NCBI GenBank assembly: GCA_038250835.1
Contig: JBBSBY010000006.1
Coordinates: 10,929-74,928 of the forward strand
Direction of reading: 5' to 3'
DNA: 64,000 nt
Source: JBBSBY01 sp038250835
GTDB lineage: Bacteria; Desulfobacterota; Desulfomonilia; Desulfomonilales; Desulfomonilaceae
Positions 43,029 through 52,413 of the stretch are shown here, piece by piece (the stretch's first letter is position 1; every line of letters starts with the position of its first letter). A program made the translations under genes and the position numbers. The notes below the pieces were generated by a model. It was given only the letters and a program-made list of their open reading frames with translations, ran no database searches and was not told the DNA's origin.

Positions 43029-44209
43029 GTGATGATCGAACTAAAAATAGTTCCTATTTGCCGCGTAGTTGGGGCGCGATAAAGGCCGCACGCCATTCCG
43101 AACCAACCGGCAAAAGCAACCCCGAAAAGGCCGGCGCCTCTTCCGAAAGCTTTAAACAAAAAGATGCCGCTATCCCTGATCAGAAGCCGGAAATGCCTCC
43201 TCCACCAAAAGAGGGTATTACTTCGGCCTGCGAACCTGAAATTGATGATCAAAAAGCCGGCGATTCGATTGCGCAATCCACTTCCGAGGACCTGCCCTCT
43301 CCTAATAAGACGCTGTTCCGACTGGTTGGAATAAGATTCGGCTATGCCTGTAAAATTTACAATTTTGACGCGGGTGATATGGATTTAACCGCGGATGATT
43401 GGGTTGTCGTCAAAACCGAAAAAGGTATGGGTTTGGGGCAAGTAGCGCTGCCGCCGTTCCATAAAGAATTGGACCCTTGCCAAATCGAAGGGCTTCGTAA
43501 AGTACTTCGTAAATCGACCAAAGCAGATTTCGATCAAAATGATCGATGCAAGCAAAAGGAAGTTGAGTCGCGGCTTTATTGTTTAGAATGCATCGCGGTT
43601 TTAGACTTGCCGATGAAATTGATCGCTGTTGAGTGCTTCTTCGACGGCTCTAAATATGTATTTTATTTCACGGCGGAAGGTAGAGTTGACTTCCGTGAAT
43701 TGGTTAAGCGGCTCGTCGCTCGCTTCCCTGTCCGCATAGAAATGCGTCAGATCGGCGTTAGACATGAATCAAAAATGACTGGTGGTTTGGCTTGTTGTGG
43801 GCAAGAACTATGCTGCTCGCGATTTTTGACCGATTTTCGGCCCGTATCCGTCAAAATGGCGAAAAACCAGAATTTGTCACTCAATCCCACCAAAATCTCA
43901 GGAGTCTGCGGCAGACTAATGTGTTGCCTGGGATACGAACATGATACTTATGAAGCGTTCAAAAAAGGGTTACCAAGGATAGGCAAAGCAATAACAACCA
44001 CTAAGGGAGATGGAGTTGTTGTTAAACATAATCCACTCGCTGAAACGGTTTCCATAAGACTTGATGAGGAAACCATAGTGGAATGGACTAAAGAGAATCT
44101 TATCCGAGACCTTGAAATTGTCGGGAAAACTTCCGGCAAAAAGATGGATTTAGATCAGGATGAGGATGAACCGACTGATTACGACGAACAGTTGGAACGG
44201 TTGAGCTAA
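43025..44209 (+). CDS. ricT: PSP1-domain protein RicT/YaaT
   Basis: 394 residues. The first 90 are a low-complexity, Pro/Lys/Glu-rich tail not found in short homologues. The PSP1 domain follows (about 100-345): VGIRFGYACKIYNFD, ECIAVLDLPMKLIAVECFFD, and the Cys clusters ACCGQELCCSRFL and GVCGRLMCCLGYEHD, the iron-sulfur ligands known in the Bacillus Ric complex. There it affects RNA processing and cell fate with RicA and RicF; neither partner is here, so the role in this organism is open. Overlaps holB by 4 nt. Confidence 0.9.
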   Translation: MSDDRTKNSSYLPRSWGAIKAARHSEPTGKSNPEKAGASSESFKQKDAAIPDQKPEMPPPPKEGITSACEPEIDDQKAGDSIAQSTSEDLPSPNKTLFRLVGIRFGYACKIYNFDAGDMDLTADDWVVVKTEKGMGLGQVALPPFHKELDPCQIEGLRKVLRKSTKADFDQNDRCKQKEVESRLYCLECIAVLDLPMKLIAVECFFDGSKYVFYFTAEGRVDFRELVKRLVARFPVRIEMRQIGVRHESKMTGGLACCGQELCCSRFLTDFRPVSVKMAKNQNLSLNPTKISGVCGRLMCCLGYEHDTYEAFKKGLPRIGKAITTTKGDGVVVKHNPLAETVSIRLDEETIVEWTKENLIRDLEIVGKTSGKKMDLDQDEDEPTDYDEQLERLS

Positions 44210-44257
44210 AGCAGGCCATATTTTAAATATTCATTCCCACCAATCCGGAGGTTCACT

Positions 44258-45094
44258 GTGACCGCTCTGCGTTGGTTGCGCTACGCAGGTTTGATTTTCG
44301 TTCTGCTGCTTTTCAGCGCTGCGGCTCAAGCCGGTCCCATTTACAACAGAGCCGTTAAAGGCGGCCTCGTTAAGATTGGAGTCCCCTACAATCTGGCGCC
44401 TCAAGGTTATATGACTCCAAAAGGCGAATGGGTGGGATTCGAAGTGGATTTTGCCGAAGAACTGGCCGGCCACATGAATCTGAAATTACAAAAAGTTAAA
44501 ATCAATGAAACAAACTGGAAACAGCTCCTCGCAAAAGGCCAAATCGACGCTGCGCTCCATAAGATAAGTCATTCTCGAAGATTGGAAAATGAGGTGGACT
44601 TTTCTGAACCATACATGTTCGATTCCCTGTGCATTTTGGCAAATAAGGGTTCACTGAAATCAACCGCTGATCTCAAGGGACAAAAGATTGCCGTTGTGCA
44701 AGGGTCCTTAGCGGAAAAATCGGCTATGAAGCTTTTGCGAGCCGCGGGAGATGATAATGCGGAAAAGAACGTAGTTTCCTATCCCGATCGCCCAAGTTGC
44801 TTCCTTGCTATCGGACGCGATAAGGTTGGCGCATGGCTCGATTCAGGTTTGGTTGTTTTGGAATATGTCTCTAAAAGTCCCGGTAAATTTGAACTTCTTT
44901 CCGTTTCAGATAGCGTTACTCCGATTGCCGTGGCATTGCCGCAAGAAGACTCGGCATGGAGGGACCTGATCAATTTTACTATTCAGGATATGGCCGCGGA
45001 CGGATCATTTAAGACAATATACGATAAATGGTTTGGTCAAGACAGCGCATATAATTTTCCGCTACGAAGACCGATTGAAATATGGCCGGAATAA
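44258..45094 (+). CDS. Extracellular solute-binding protein, family 3
   Basis: 278 residues from a GTG start with GGAGG 7 nt upstream. A signal peptide (1-24, ending AAQA) is followed by the two-lobe SBP family 3 fold: GVPYNLAPQGYMTPKGEW, VGFEVDFAEELAGHM, NWKQLLAKGQIDA, VDFSEPYM, and a C-terminal TIYDKWFGQD. These bind polar amino acids for ABC import in the periplasm. No permease or ATPase gene adjoins it, so it is an orphan or senses a ligand. It lies between ricT and selB on the same strand. Confidence 0.9.
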   Translation: MTALRWLRYAGLIFVLLLFSAAAQAGPIYNRAVKGGLVKIGVPYNLAPQGYMTPKGEWVGFEVDFAEELAGHMNLKLQKVKINETNWKQLLAKGQIDAALHKISHSRRLENEVDFSEPYMFDSLCILANKGSLKSTADLKGQKIAVVQGSLAEKSAMKLLRAAGDDNAEKNVVSYPDRPSCFLAIGRDKVGAWLDSGLVVLEYVSKSPGKFELLSVSDSVTPIAVALPQEDSAWRDLINFTIQDMAADGSFKTIYDKWFGQDSAYNFPLRRPIEIWPE

Positions 45095-45124
45095 TTCGAG
45101 TAGGGATGAGGAGTTATTCTATTA

Positions 45125-47050
45125 ATGAAAAGAGTTATTCTCGGCACCGCAGGTCATATTGACCATGGCAAAAGTCAATTGGTCAAGGCGCTTAGCGGAA
45201 TCGATACCGATCGGCTCAAGGAAGAAAAAAAGCGCGGCATTAGTATAGAATTGGGCTTCGCCTTCCTCGAACTCGGAGATGACATACGCCTGGGAATCGT
45301 AGATGTGCCGGGACACGAAAAATTTGTGCGGCAGATGGTCGCGGGGGCCGGCGGGATCGATATTGCCGCGTTGGTGGTCGCCTTAGATGAAGGAGTGATG
45401 CCCCAGACGGTTGAACATTTGGACATTTTGCGACTCCTGGATGTAAAAACAGGGCTAGTTGTGCTGACCAAATCCGATTTGGTTGATGAGGAGCTTGCGC
45501 TTCTTGCGGAAGAAGATGTGCGAGACGCCGTTAAAGGGACTTTTCTCGAAACCGCCCCATTCGTTAAGGTTTCATCCAAAACCGGACAGGGCATAGAAGA
45601 CCTAAAACAGACGCTTAAAAATTTGGCTTCTAAACTTGTGGACCGACCGGTCCACGGTTTGCTTCGTTTACCCGTTGACAGAGTATTTACCATCAAGGGT
45701 CATGGAACGGTCGTCACCGGCACGTTGATCTCCGGAACCATTTCAGCCGGTGACGATATAGAAATACTGCCGAGCGAAGTCAGGTCCGCCGTCAGGTCGC
45801 TTGAATCTCACAACAAATCGGAAAACACGGCCTATCCCGGTGAGAGAGTGGCGGTTAATCTGCGAAATGTTGAACAAGGAGATATTCACCGCGGCGATGT
45901 ATTGACTCATCCGGGGGATTTCAAACCCTCATATATTTTAGACGTGCGGCTGAAAGCTCTGGAACGAGCCCCTGTGCCGCTACAGAATGGAAAAAAAGTT
46001 CGTCTACATCATTACACCTCTGAAGTTGAAGCCAGGATTGTTTTGCCCAATCTGGACCAATTGGAGCCCGGCAAGGAGCTAATAACGCAGTTAAGGACGT
46101 CGGCGCCTATTGTCCCTGCGACGGGCGACCATTTTGTTATACGAGCGCTGTCCCCTTCAATAACCCTCGGGGGCGGCACGATTCTAAATCCTCGCGCTCT
46201 GAAGCTTAAAGCTCGTACGGCAAAGAGCTTTCTTGAAGAAGAACGCGAAGATGATCAGGATATAGTTTCTTCATTGGTTCGCGGCGGGGCAATGGCCGGC
46301 ATAAGCCGCAACGAGTTGCTGGGCCTCTCCGGATTTTCCGCCAAACGACTGGATAAGCTTCTGGATTCGCTGAGGACTACCGGCAAAATAATCCGGTATG
46401 ATGAATCTGAAAACAGACTCATACACGCAAATTTTTTTAATCTAATAAAAAACAGACTTTTAAACAGATTGACCGAGTTCCACAAAAATCAGCCGCTGAA
46501 AACCGGGATATCCAAGCAAGAGCTGCGATCCATCGTCCCGGGTTCGGATAAGTTATTCAAAAAATTGTTGAATACCTTGCTCCACACTAAAGAAATAGTG
46601 GATCAAGGCGATACGGTGCGTTTGGCGAGCCACGAGGTGCGTCTAAAAGAAACTGAGAAAGACATCAAGGACGAGCTTTTTAGAATCATCCTTAGCGGGG
46701 AAAACGCTCCTCCTAATCTCAAAGATATTTTAGCCTCCGTCAAGGCGGATCAAAAGCAAGTGAAAAGTCTCCTGAGTCTTCTTGAAAAAGAAGGCAAGGT
46801 TACTAAGATTCGTGAGGACATGTATTTTTCGACTGATTTTGTGAACTCAATCAAGCTGAATCTCGTCATTTTCATAAAAAAAGAGGGCGGAATAACACCC
46901 TCACAGTTCAGCGAGATCACGAAGTCATCACGAAAATACAATATACCGCTCCTTGAATACTTCGACCGGGAGCGTTTCACAATGCGTGTGGGCGATCAGC
47001 GAGTGCTTAGAGGCTCAGGAGTTTCCGGAGACGGAGGCAAGGCCATATAA
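45125..47050 (+). CDS. selB: Selenocysteine-specific translation elongation factor SelB
   Basis: 641 residues, normal. The GTPase domain has GTAGHIDHGKSQLVKAL, the SelB-typical GIDTDRLKEEKKRGIS switch, DVPGHEKFV and TKSDLV; two beta-barrel domains follow, then four winged-helix domains (about 365-630) that bind the SECIS RNA. It brings Sec-tRNA to UGA codons that carry a hairpin. GAGGAG stands 10 nt before the ATG. selA, selC and selD are not in the window. Its presence supports a Sec reading of the arsS UGA. Its last 55 nt overlap the end of a convergent gene. Confidence 0.96.
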   Translation: MKRVILGTAGHIDHGKSQLVKALSGIDTDRLKEEKKRGISIELGFAFLELGDDIRLGIVDVPGHEKFVRQMVAGAGGIDIAALVVALDEGVMPQTVEHLDILRLLDVKTGLVVLTKSDLVDEELALLAEEDVRDAVKGTFLETAPFVKVSSKTGQGIEDLKQTLKNLASKLVDRPVHGLLRLPVDRVFTIKGHGTVVTGTLISGTISAGDDIEILPSEVRSAVRSLESHNKSENTAYPGERVAVNLRNVEQGDIHRGDVLTHPGDFKPSYILDVRLKALERAPVPLQNGKKVRLHHYTSEVEARIVLPNLDQLEPGKELITQLRTSAPIVPATGDHFVIRALSPSITLGGGTILNPRALKLKARTAKSFLEEEREDDQDIVSSLVRGGAMAGISRNELLGLSGFSAKRLDKLLDSLRTTGKIIRYDESENRLIHANFFNLIKNRLLNRLTEFHKNQPLKTGISKQELRSIVPGSDKLFKKLLNTLLHTKEIVDQGDTVRLASHEVRLKETEKDIKDELFRIILSGENAPPNLKDILASVKADQKQVKSLLSLLEKEGKVTKIREDMYFSTDFVNSIKLNLVIFIKKEGGITPSQFSEITKSSRKYNIPLLEYFDRERFTMRVGDQRVLRGSGVSGDGGKAI

Positions 47051-47487
47051 AAATCGGCCACCTTCCTGAGCTTACTCAGACAATCGGTCCTCTGCGTTTC
47101 AAACTTCTTGGCATTGTCAGGAGACTTATCTTCAAAGTACTGAATCAAAGCCCAGGACTGATGATCCATACACGCGAACGCCGAATCCAGCAGCCCAATG
47201 AGCTGTTTGTCAACATCCGCAATCTTTGTTCCCGCTACGGCCTTGAGTTTCGCTCGAATAAGTCTTACTCTTTTTTGGACGTTTCTGGTTATTTCCAGGG
47301 CCGTATCTTTGGGGACTATGTCCGCTACAAACCCATCGGCTGTGACGCCCAGCAGCAGAAAAGAATCGTTAAGATAAGCCGTGGCGGTCTCTCCAAAGGC
47401 GTTGAGATAGATCGTTCTATCCGCGTGAGCCATAAAAGGGATAGTACATAACAATAAGACCGCCGGCACAAATACTTTCATCTTCAT
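46996..47487 (-). CDS. Periplasmic protein of unknown function
   Basis: 163 residues. Residues 1-22 are a signal peptide ending AHA. The mature protein is about 140 residues, predicted beta at first (TIYLNAFGETATAYLNDSFLLLG) and then alpha with many Lys/Arg. Two Cys (about 108 and 133) could form a disulfide. I know no family. Its 3' end overlaps selB by 55 nt on the other strand, so the stop-codon regions are shared. Confidence 0.75.
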   Translation of the reverse strand: MKMKVFVPAVLLLCTIPFMAHADRTIYLNAFGETATAYLNDSFLLLGVTADGFVADIVPKDTALEITRNVQKRVRLIRAKLKAVAGTKIADVDKQLIGLLDSAFACMDHQSWALIQYFEDKSPDNAKKFETQRTDCLSKLRKVADFYMALPPSPETPEPLSTR

Positions 47488-47566
47488 AGCTGAAATCCTT
47501 CAGGAATTTGGATCTTGCCCTTGCGGCAAACTCATACCATGATGACGAAAAGGAGACAACCTTTTT

Positions 47567-48103
47567 ATGAAAATTCTGTTACACGCCTGTTGCGCTCCAT
47601 GTATTGTTTACCCGCTGGATGACCTTACATCCAAAGGACACGATGTCACGGCGGTATTTTTCAACCCGAACATACATCCGTACACTGAGTATCTTAGACG
47701 GCTGGACGCATTTAATTCGTATGTCAAATCCAATGATATAGGCATTCTGGATGATCACATCGAAGGTTCGATGGAAGACTGGTTTAGAAACGTCGTTTAT
47801 AGAGAAGCTCAAAAATGCAAAGTTTGCTTTAATTACAGAATGGACAAAATAGCGGATTTGGCTCAAAAAAAGGGCTTCGACGCTTTTTCAACGACCTTGC
47901 TATACAGCAGATTCCAAAAGCACGATCTTTTGAAAACCACCTGCGAGGCTCTAGCGGATCAATATGGTATAATGTTTTTGTACGAAGATTGGAGAACAGG
48001 CTGGAATGAGGGAGTAAAGCGATATCGAAAGTTGGGTTTATATAGACAAAAATATTGTGGTTGCGTTTATAGCGAAAAAGAAAGAGCGGTGAAAATTCTA
48101 TAA
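47567..48103 (+). CDS. queH: Epoxyqueuosine reductase QueH
   Basis: 178 residues, former DUF208. The metal ligands are all visible: HACCAPC at residues 7-13, KCKVCF near 84, and KYCGC near 165. QueH reduces epoxyqueuosine to queuosine in tRNA, replacing QueG in many anaerobes. AAAGGAG lies before the ATG. It is the last step of the route whose earlier steps queC and tgt also occur in this window, but in other operons. Confidence 0.93.
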   Translation: MKILLHACCAPCIVYPLDDLTSKGHDVTAVFFNPNIHPYTEYLRRLDAFNSYVKSNDIGILDDHIEGSMEDWFRNVVYREAQKCKVCFNYRMDKIADLAQKKGFDAFSTTLLYSRFQKHDLLKTTCEALADQYGIMFLYEDWRTGWNEGVKRYRKLGLYRQKYCGCVYSEKERAVKIL

Positions 48104-48164
48104 TCGATAATTATAAACTGGATAGACGGGGCGTCCGGCTCCATTAATTGATAAGGGGGAAGCT

Positions 48165-49339
48165 ATGAGTTTAATTATTCTGATATCTCTAATTTTTGGC
48201 GTCGCCTTACAGACTGTGGCGGCGGAATCTACGGTAAAACCTCAGGAGAAATGCGGGGACAATACTGCCGCTCAAAAACCCATCGGAGATATTGAACCGG
48301 TGGCTTGCTTCTACGGCGCGATGCTCACGGGAGTAACAGTTTCACAAGATGGGCGCATCTTCGTGAACTTTCCCAAATGGGGCGATAGAGTAGAGTATAC
48401 GGTAGCCGAAGTTGTAGATGGAAAAACAAAGGCTTATCCAAACGCCGAAATGAATAATTTCAACAAGGATAAACCTGCTGAAGCTTTGGCTTCCGTGCAA
48501 AGTGTAGTTGTTGATCCCAAAAATAGACTTTGGGCATTGGATACGGGTCGGATCGAATGGGGGCCGCCGCTTGGGCCAAAGCTCGTCGGAATAGATCTGG
48601 GCACAAATAAAGTTTTTAAAACGATTTCGTTTCCTGGTGATGTATGCCTGCCCGATTCATATTTAATGATGTGAGATTCGATTTAACCAAGGGCCCTGAA
48701 GGCGCCGCCTACATTACCGATTCATCCGGAACGAGTCCGGGGATTATAGTCGTTGATCTCGCTGAAGGAAAGTCATGGCGAAAACTACACAAACATCCTT
48801 CAACCATGCCGCTGCCGGATTTTGTATCCCTGGTTGAAGGCAGGCCGTTGATGAATCGTCCTATAACCGGCGAGCCTAAACCACTGCAAACCGGAGCTGA
48901 TGGAATTGCTATTAGTCCCGACGGCAAACGTCTCTATTATTGTCCTTTATCCAGTTGGTCTTTGTACAGCATTGAAACTGAGGCTTTGCGAAATAAAGAT
49001 ATGTCCGTCAAAGAAGTGGCCGAAAAGGTCCGGGATGAAGGGTCCAAAGTCGCTTCCGATGGGCTTGAATCGGATTCTCAGGGTAATCTTTATGTTACCT
49101 CGTATGATCACAATGCCCTGCTTAAACGCCATCCGGACGGCAGTTACGAGACTCTTGCCTGCGATCCACGAATATTGTGGCCGGATACCTTATCGTTGGC
49201 CGCAGATGGTTACCTTTATTTCACTGCCAATCAGTTACACAGACAACCTCGCTTTCACCGCGGCAAAGATTTGCGAGAAAAGCCTTACATGTTGTACAGA
49301 ATTAAGGTAGACGCTAAACCCGTGATGTTGAAGAAGTAG
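48165..49339 (+). pseudogene. Royal-jelly/dopachrome-tautomerase-related protein with a frameshift
   Basis: A signal peptide (1-20) opens the gene, after GGGGGAAG. The first frame runs to FPGDVCLPDSYLMM and stops at 48674; a second frame starting in the overlap carries on as NDVRFDLTKGPEGAAYITDS and ends at 49339. One missing A in TTTAATG (48662-48668) explains the break: restored, TTA-AAT gives SYL-NDV. Together they form one secreted beta-propeller of the major royal jelly (PF03022) type with the family ending WPDTLSLAADGYLYFTANQL. The gap could be a real mutation or a sequencing slip. The ligand or reaction of bacterial members is not known. Confidence 0.8.
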
Positions 49340-49429
49340 CATCGTTAATCCAGTCCGCATGCCGTATGCAGAGACATGGGCGTCGAACGGCGCCCGTCGC
49401 CACCTTTGCTTCCTCATCGGAATTTCTGA

Positions 49430-50179
49430 ATGGTAATATTTGAAAACGTGGAATTCAGTTATCCAAATGCGCCGCTTCTATTTACCGATCTGAACTTGCG
49501 CCTGCAAAGTGGTAATTGGATAAAAATTGTAGGATCTTCGGGAGCGGGTAAGACGACTCTCTTAAAATTGATCAAAGGCCTGCTAAAACCTACACGGGGA
49601 AGTATACAAGTCCAAAATGCGGAGGATTGTTTCATAGGATACATCGGCGCTGAAGCCGAAGATTTTGTAGTCGGTCTAACAGTGCAGGACGATATTCTCT
49701 TTGGTTTGGAAAACCTTTGTTTACCCGCCCGGGAAATTGAAAATAGGCTTAATGCCGTTTTAGACGCAACAGCGTTGGCTCCATTGCGATTTAGGCCCGC
49801 GCACACACTTTCCGGCGGGGAAGTTCAGAAACTTGCTATAGCGTCGGTTCTCGCAATGAACGCCGGAGTTATTCTGATCGACGATTCTCTGAGCGCCTTG
49901 GACCCGGAAAGTCGCCGGTCCGTGAGATCTCTGCTATTGCAACTGAATAAAGAGGGTGGAACCACTATAATTGAGGTCGATCCACTTCTTCAAGACCTTC
50001 GACCTTGTGATTCCATCGTATTTCTGAACGAGGGTAAGGTAATCTTCTCGGGTTCAGTTTGTGATTTCGTGAGCTCAAAGCATGGTAATGACTGGTTACG
50101 CGATGTAAATCGTTTCGAGTCTTTGCAAGCCATGTTTCTTGAGTCAGGCTTTGATCTCCGACAGAAGTGCATAGTATAA
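49430..50179 (+). CDS. ABC transporter ATPase, ECF/CbiO-like
   Basis: 249 residues: Walker A GSSGAGKTT (36-44), signature LSGGEVQK, Walker B VILIDD followed by SLSALDPESR, and a C-terminal extension of 35 residues typical of ECF-type A subunits. The residue after the Walker B Asp is Asp, not the usual catalytic Glu; in many ABC ATPases that change slows hydrolysis. No permease gene lies beside it. It might serve as a lone ECF subunit or as a regulator. The start has no clear ribosome site. Confidence 0.85.
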   Translation: MVIFENVEFSYPNAPLLFTDLNLRLQSGNWIKIVGSSGAGKTTLLKLIKGLLKPTRGSIQVQNAEDCFIGYIGAEAEDFVVGLTVQDDILFGLENLCLPAREIENRLNAVLDATALAPLRFRPAHTLSGGEVQKLAIASVLAMNAGVILIDDSLSALDPESRRSVRSLLLQLNKEGGTTIIEVDPLLQDLRPCDSIVFLNEGKVIFSGSVCDFVSSKHGNDWLRDVNRFESLQAMFLESGFDLRQKCIV

Positions 50180-50299
50180 TACTATTGAGTTGCAAGTAGT
50201 TATCGCTTTTTCCTTATAAATTGATTGAGATTATGTCGTTTTTACGATATACTTGTCCAGAATTGAATTAGTTTCGGACCATGTGTCTTGGTGAACCGT

Positions 50300-50668
50300 A
50301 TGAAGCCGCTAATTACAAGCGCCGTCAAGTATTTTCAGTTGGCACTACTCTTTGTGTCGGTGTCTGCGATTGGTGTTCTTATGGGAGAAAAAAGTCTCAA
50401 TCAGAAATATTTTCTCGAAGGCAAAAAGACCTCGTTACAAAAGGAAAACATAGCCTTAGGCGGTGAACTGAAAGTTTTGGAGCGAAGAGTTACTCTCCTG
50501 CGATCCGATCGTAAGACCATTGAAAAGGCGGCTAAGCGAAAACTTGGCATGTCCCAACCCAATGAGACCGTTTACATTTTCGATACCCGGAGTCTGGAGC
50601 CTAAGCACGAAGATTCTCTGGAACCAGGTTTGCTTGGAAAATATTCCGCTAAGACGGTAGTAAGATGA
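50300..50668 (+). CDS. FtsB/DivIC-like septum formation initiator
   Basis: 122 residues from the ATG at 50300 (TTG at 50288 and GTG at 50291 are alternatives). One membrane helix (about 12-33) is followed by a coiled coil (about 40-80, GELKVLERRVTLLRSDRKTIEKAAKRKLGM) and the short YIF end typical of FtsB/DivIC. That fold spans the membrane once and joins FtsL and FtsQ at the division site. It lies 68 nt before pilM, a known neighbour in deltaproteobacteria. A role in pili cannot be excluded. Confidence 0.7.
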   Translation: MKPLITSAVKYFQLALLFVSVSAIGVLMGEKSLNQKYFLEGKKTSLQKENIALGGELKVLERRVTLLRSDRKTIEKAAKRKLGMSQPNETVYIFDTRSLEPKHEDSLEPGLLGKYSAKTVVR

Positions 50669-50736
50669 ATTGACAAGAGCTTGATTTTTCAATACTTTGA
50701 TAGTTCGACTGAAAAAGATCGCAAGGTTGATATTAA

Positions 50737-51795
50737 ATGGCCGCTTCAAAGGTAATTGGTTTAGACATAGGCTCTAACGCTGTTAAAATGGTGGAGATAG
50801 ATCGTTCAAAGAAACGCTTCGATTTGCAGTTTGCGGGAATAGCGCCAATTCCTGACGGCGCCATTGTCGAAAAGACATTGAAAAAGCCCGATCAGGTTAC
50901 CAGAGTCATTAAAGCCCTGCATTCTTATACCTCCAGCCGGTCCAAGCAAGTGGCTATATCCGTGTCCGGCAAGTCAGTCATCGTAAAGCAAGTCGCCATG
51001 ACTTCCATGTCGGATCAGCAACTTGAAAAACAAATACAAATCGAAGCGGAGCCTTATATTCCCTTCGATATTAGGGACGTCAATTTAGACTTCTTTATCA
51101 TGGGCGATAAACCCGAAAAAGAAGGGTCCATGGATGTGGTCCTGGTTGCAGCCAAAAAAGACTACATGAACGAGTATTTGGATTTATTGAAATCCTGCAA
51201 CCTCACACCTGAAGTTGTGGATGTCGATCCCTTCGCCCTGGAAGTCATGTATGAATATTGTTATGCCCACGTGCCTGAGGAAATAGTGGCGATTGTGAAC
51301 ATGGGCGCAAGCACAATAAATATTAATATCCTCCAGGGAGGCGCTTGTAAGTACACCAGAGATCTTCCGGTGGGGGGAGATTCGATTACTCGTGAAATCA
51401 TGCGCTTCTTCGACGTTCCATTTGAACGTGCCGAAAATATAAAACGAGGCGCTAGAATGGAGCGAATCAATCCTCGAAATCTTAGAAAGATATTCCAAAG
51501 AACAACCGAATATTTTGTTTCGGAAATTCAAAAGATTCTCGAATTCTTCTCGCAAAATATTTCCTACGATCCTATTCAAAAGATTTTCCTGTCCGGCGGA
51601 GCCGCAAAAACCTACGGACTGTCTTCGGCCCTCGAAAACGAGCTGAGTGTCCCAGTCGAAATAGTTAATCCGTTCAAGAACTTGCTCACCATTGACGAAA
51701 AGCATTTCGATATGCGCTACATAGACGAGATTGGACCGCAAATGGCTGTTGCCGTCGGTCTAGCTCTCAGAAATGAAAGGGATAAGCAAGTCTAA
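50737..51795 (+). CDS. pilM: Type IV pilus assembly protein PilM
   Basis: 352 residues, actin-like ATPase fold. Visible: VIGLDIGSNAVKMVEI at the start (phosphate 1 loop), IMRFFDVPFERAENIKRG, EIQKILEFF, and LSGGAAKTYGLSSALE (phosphate 2 loop). PilM sits on the cytoplasmic side and binds the N-terminus of PilN. First gene of pilMNOP; its stop overlaps pilN (TAATG). AAGG stands 13 nt before the ATG. Confidence 0.95.
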   Translation: MAASKVIGLDIGSNAVKMVEIDRSKKRFDLQFAGIAPIPDGAIVEKTLKKPDQVTRVIKALHSYTSSRSKQVAISVSGKSVIVKQVAMTSMSDQQLEKQIQIEAEPYIPFDIRDVNLDFFIMGDKPEKEGSMDVVLVAAKKDYMNEYLDLLKSCNLTPEVVDVDPFALEVMYEYCYAHVPEEIVAIVNMGASTININILQGGACKYTRDLPVGGDSITREIMRFFDVPFERAENIKRGARMERINPRNLRKIFQRTTEYFVSEIQKILEFFSQNISYDPIQKIFLSGGAAKTYGLSSALENELSVPVEIVNPFKNLLTIDEKHFDMRYIDEIGPQMAVAVGLALRNERDKQV

Positions 51796-52403
51796 TGGTC
51801 CGCGTAAACTTACTTCCCATAAGAGAGATCCTGCGACGCCGTGAGCTCAAGCAATTTGCGTTCATGGCTTTGGGCATCTTCGTGGCTTCCATACTTCTGA
51901 TGGTTCTGACTTATGTCTTTTTCAGCAACAAGGCCGCTGCTTTGGAGGCCGAAAAAATAACCCAGCAAAAGAAATTGGATGTTCTAAAGCAGAAGAATAA
52001 GGACATTGAGGAGTTAAAAACCAGGATTGCTCGACTGCAAAAGCAGGTCGATACGATTAAAAAACTTACGGAAACTCGAGACACACCTGCCGCCTGGATG
52101 TCCGCAATCAGCATTGCTACTCCCCAGGAAGTTTGGCTCAATTCAATGGTGAAGACCGGAAGACACTTCACCTTGGATGGAGTTGGTTTGGACAATACGG
52201 TTGTAGTTAGATTCGTTCAGCAGCTATCCAGAATTCGTTCAGATTTTACGTATAACAACCCTTATATAAAAGACGACAAAGAAGAAGGCGATAAGACTTT
52301 TTTCAAGGATGTGCGCCTTGTGCAACTGATTTCCGCAGCCGGATCTTCACCGGCGGCCGGACCTCAGGCGATGAGTTTCAAAATCGTGGGTGATTTACGG
52401 TAG
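51795..52403 (+). CDS. pilN: Type IV pilus assembly protein PilN
   Basis: 202 residues. The PilM-binding motif VRVNLLPIRE is at residues 2-11; one membrane helix (about 21-43) leads to a coiled coil (about 50-95) and a periplasmic ferredoxin-like domain. It links PilM inside to PilO outside. The ATG overlaps the pilM stop by one base. Confidence 0.94.
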   Translation: MVRVNLLPIREILRRRELKQFAFMALGIFVASILLMVLTYVFFSNKAAALEAEKITQQKKLDVLKQKNKDIEELKTRIARLQKQVDTIKKLTETRDTPAAWMSAISIATPQEVWLNSMVKTGRHFTLDGVGLDNTVVVRFVQQLSRIRSDFTYNNPYIKDDKEEGDKTFFKDVRLVQLISAAGSSPAAGPQAMSFKIVGDLR

Positions 52404-52413
52404 TGGTGACATA

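Noticed and set aside
48644..48680. Programmed -1 frameshift in the royal-jelly-type gene.
   Set aside because: The heptamer is not of the X-XXY-YYZ kind and there is no clear downstream pseudoknot, so a mutation or error is the simpler reading.
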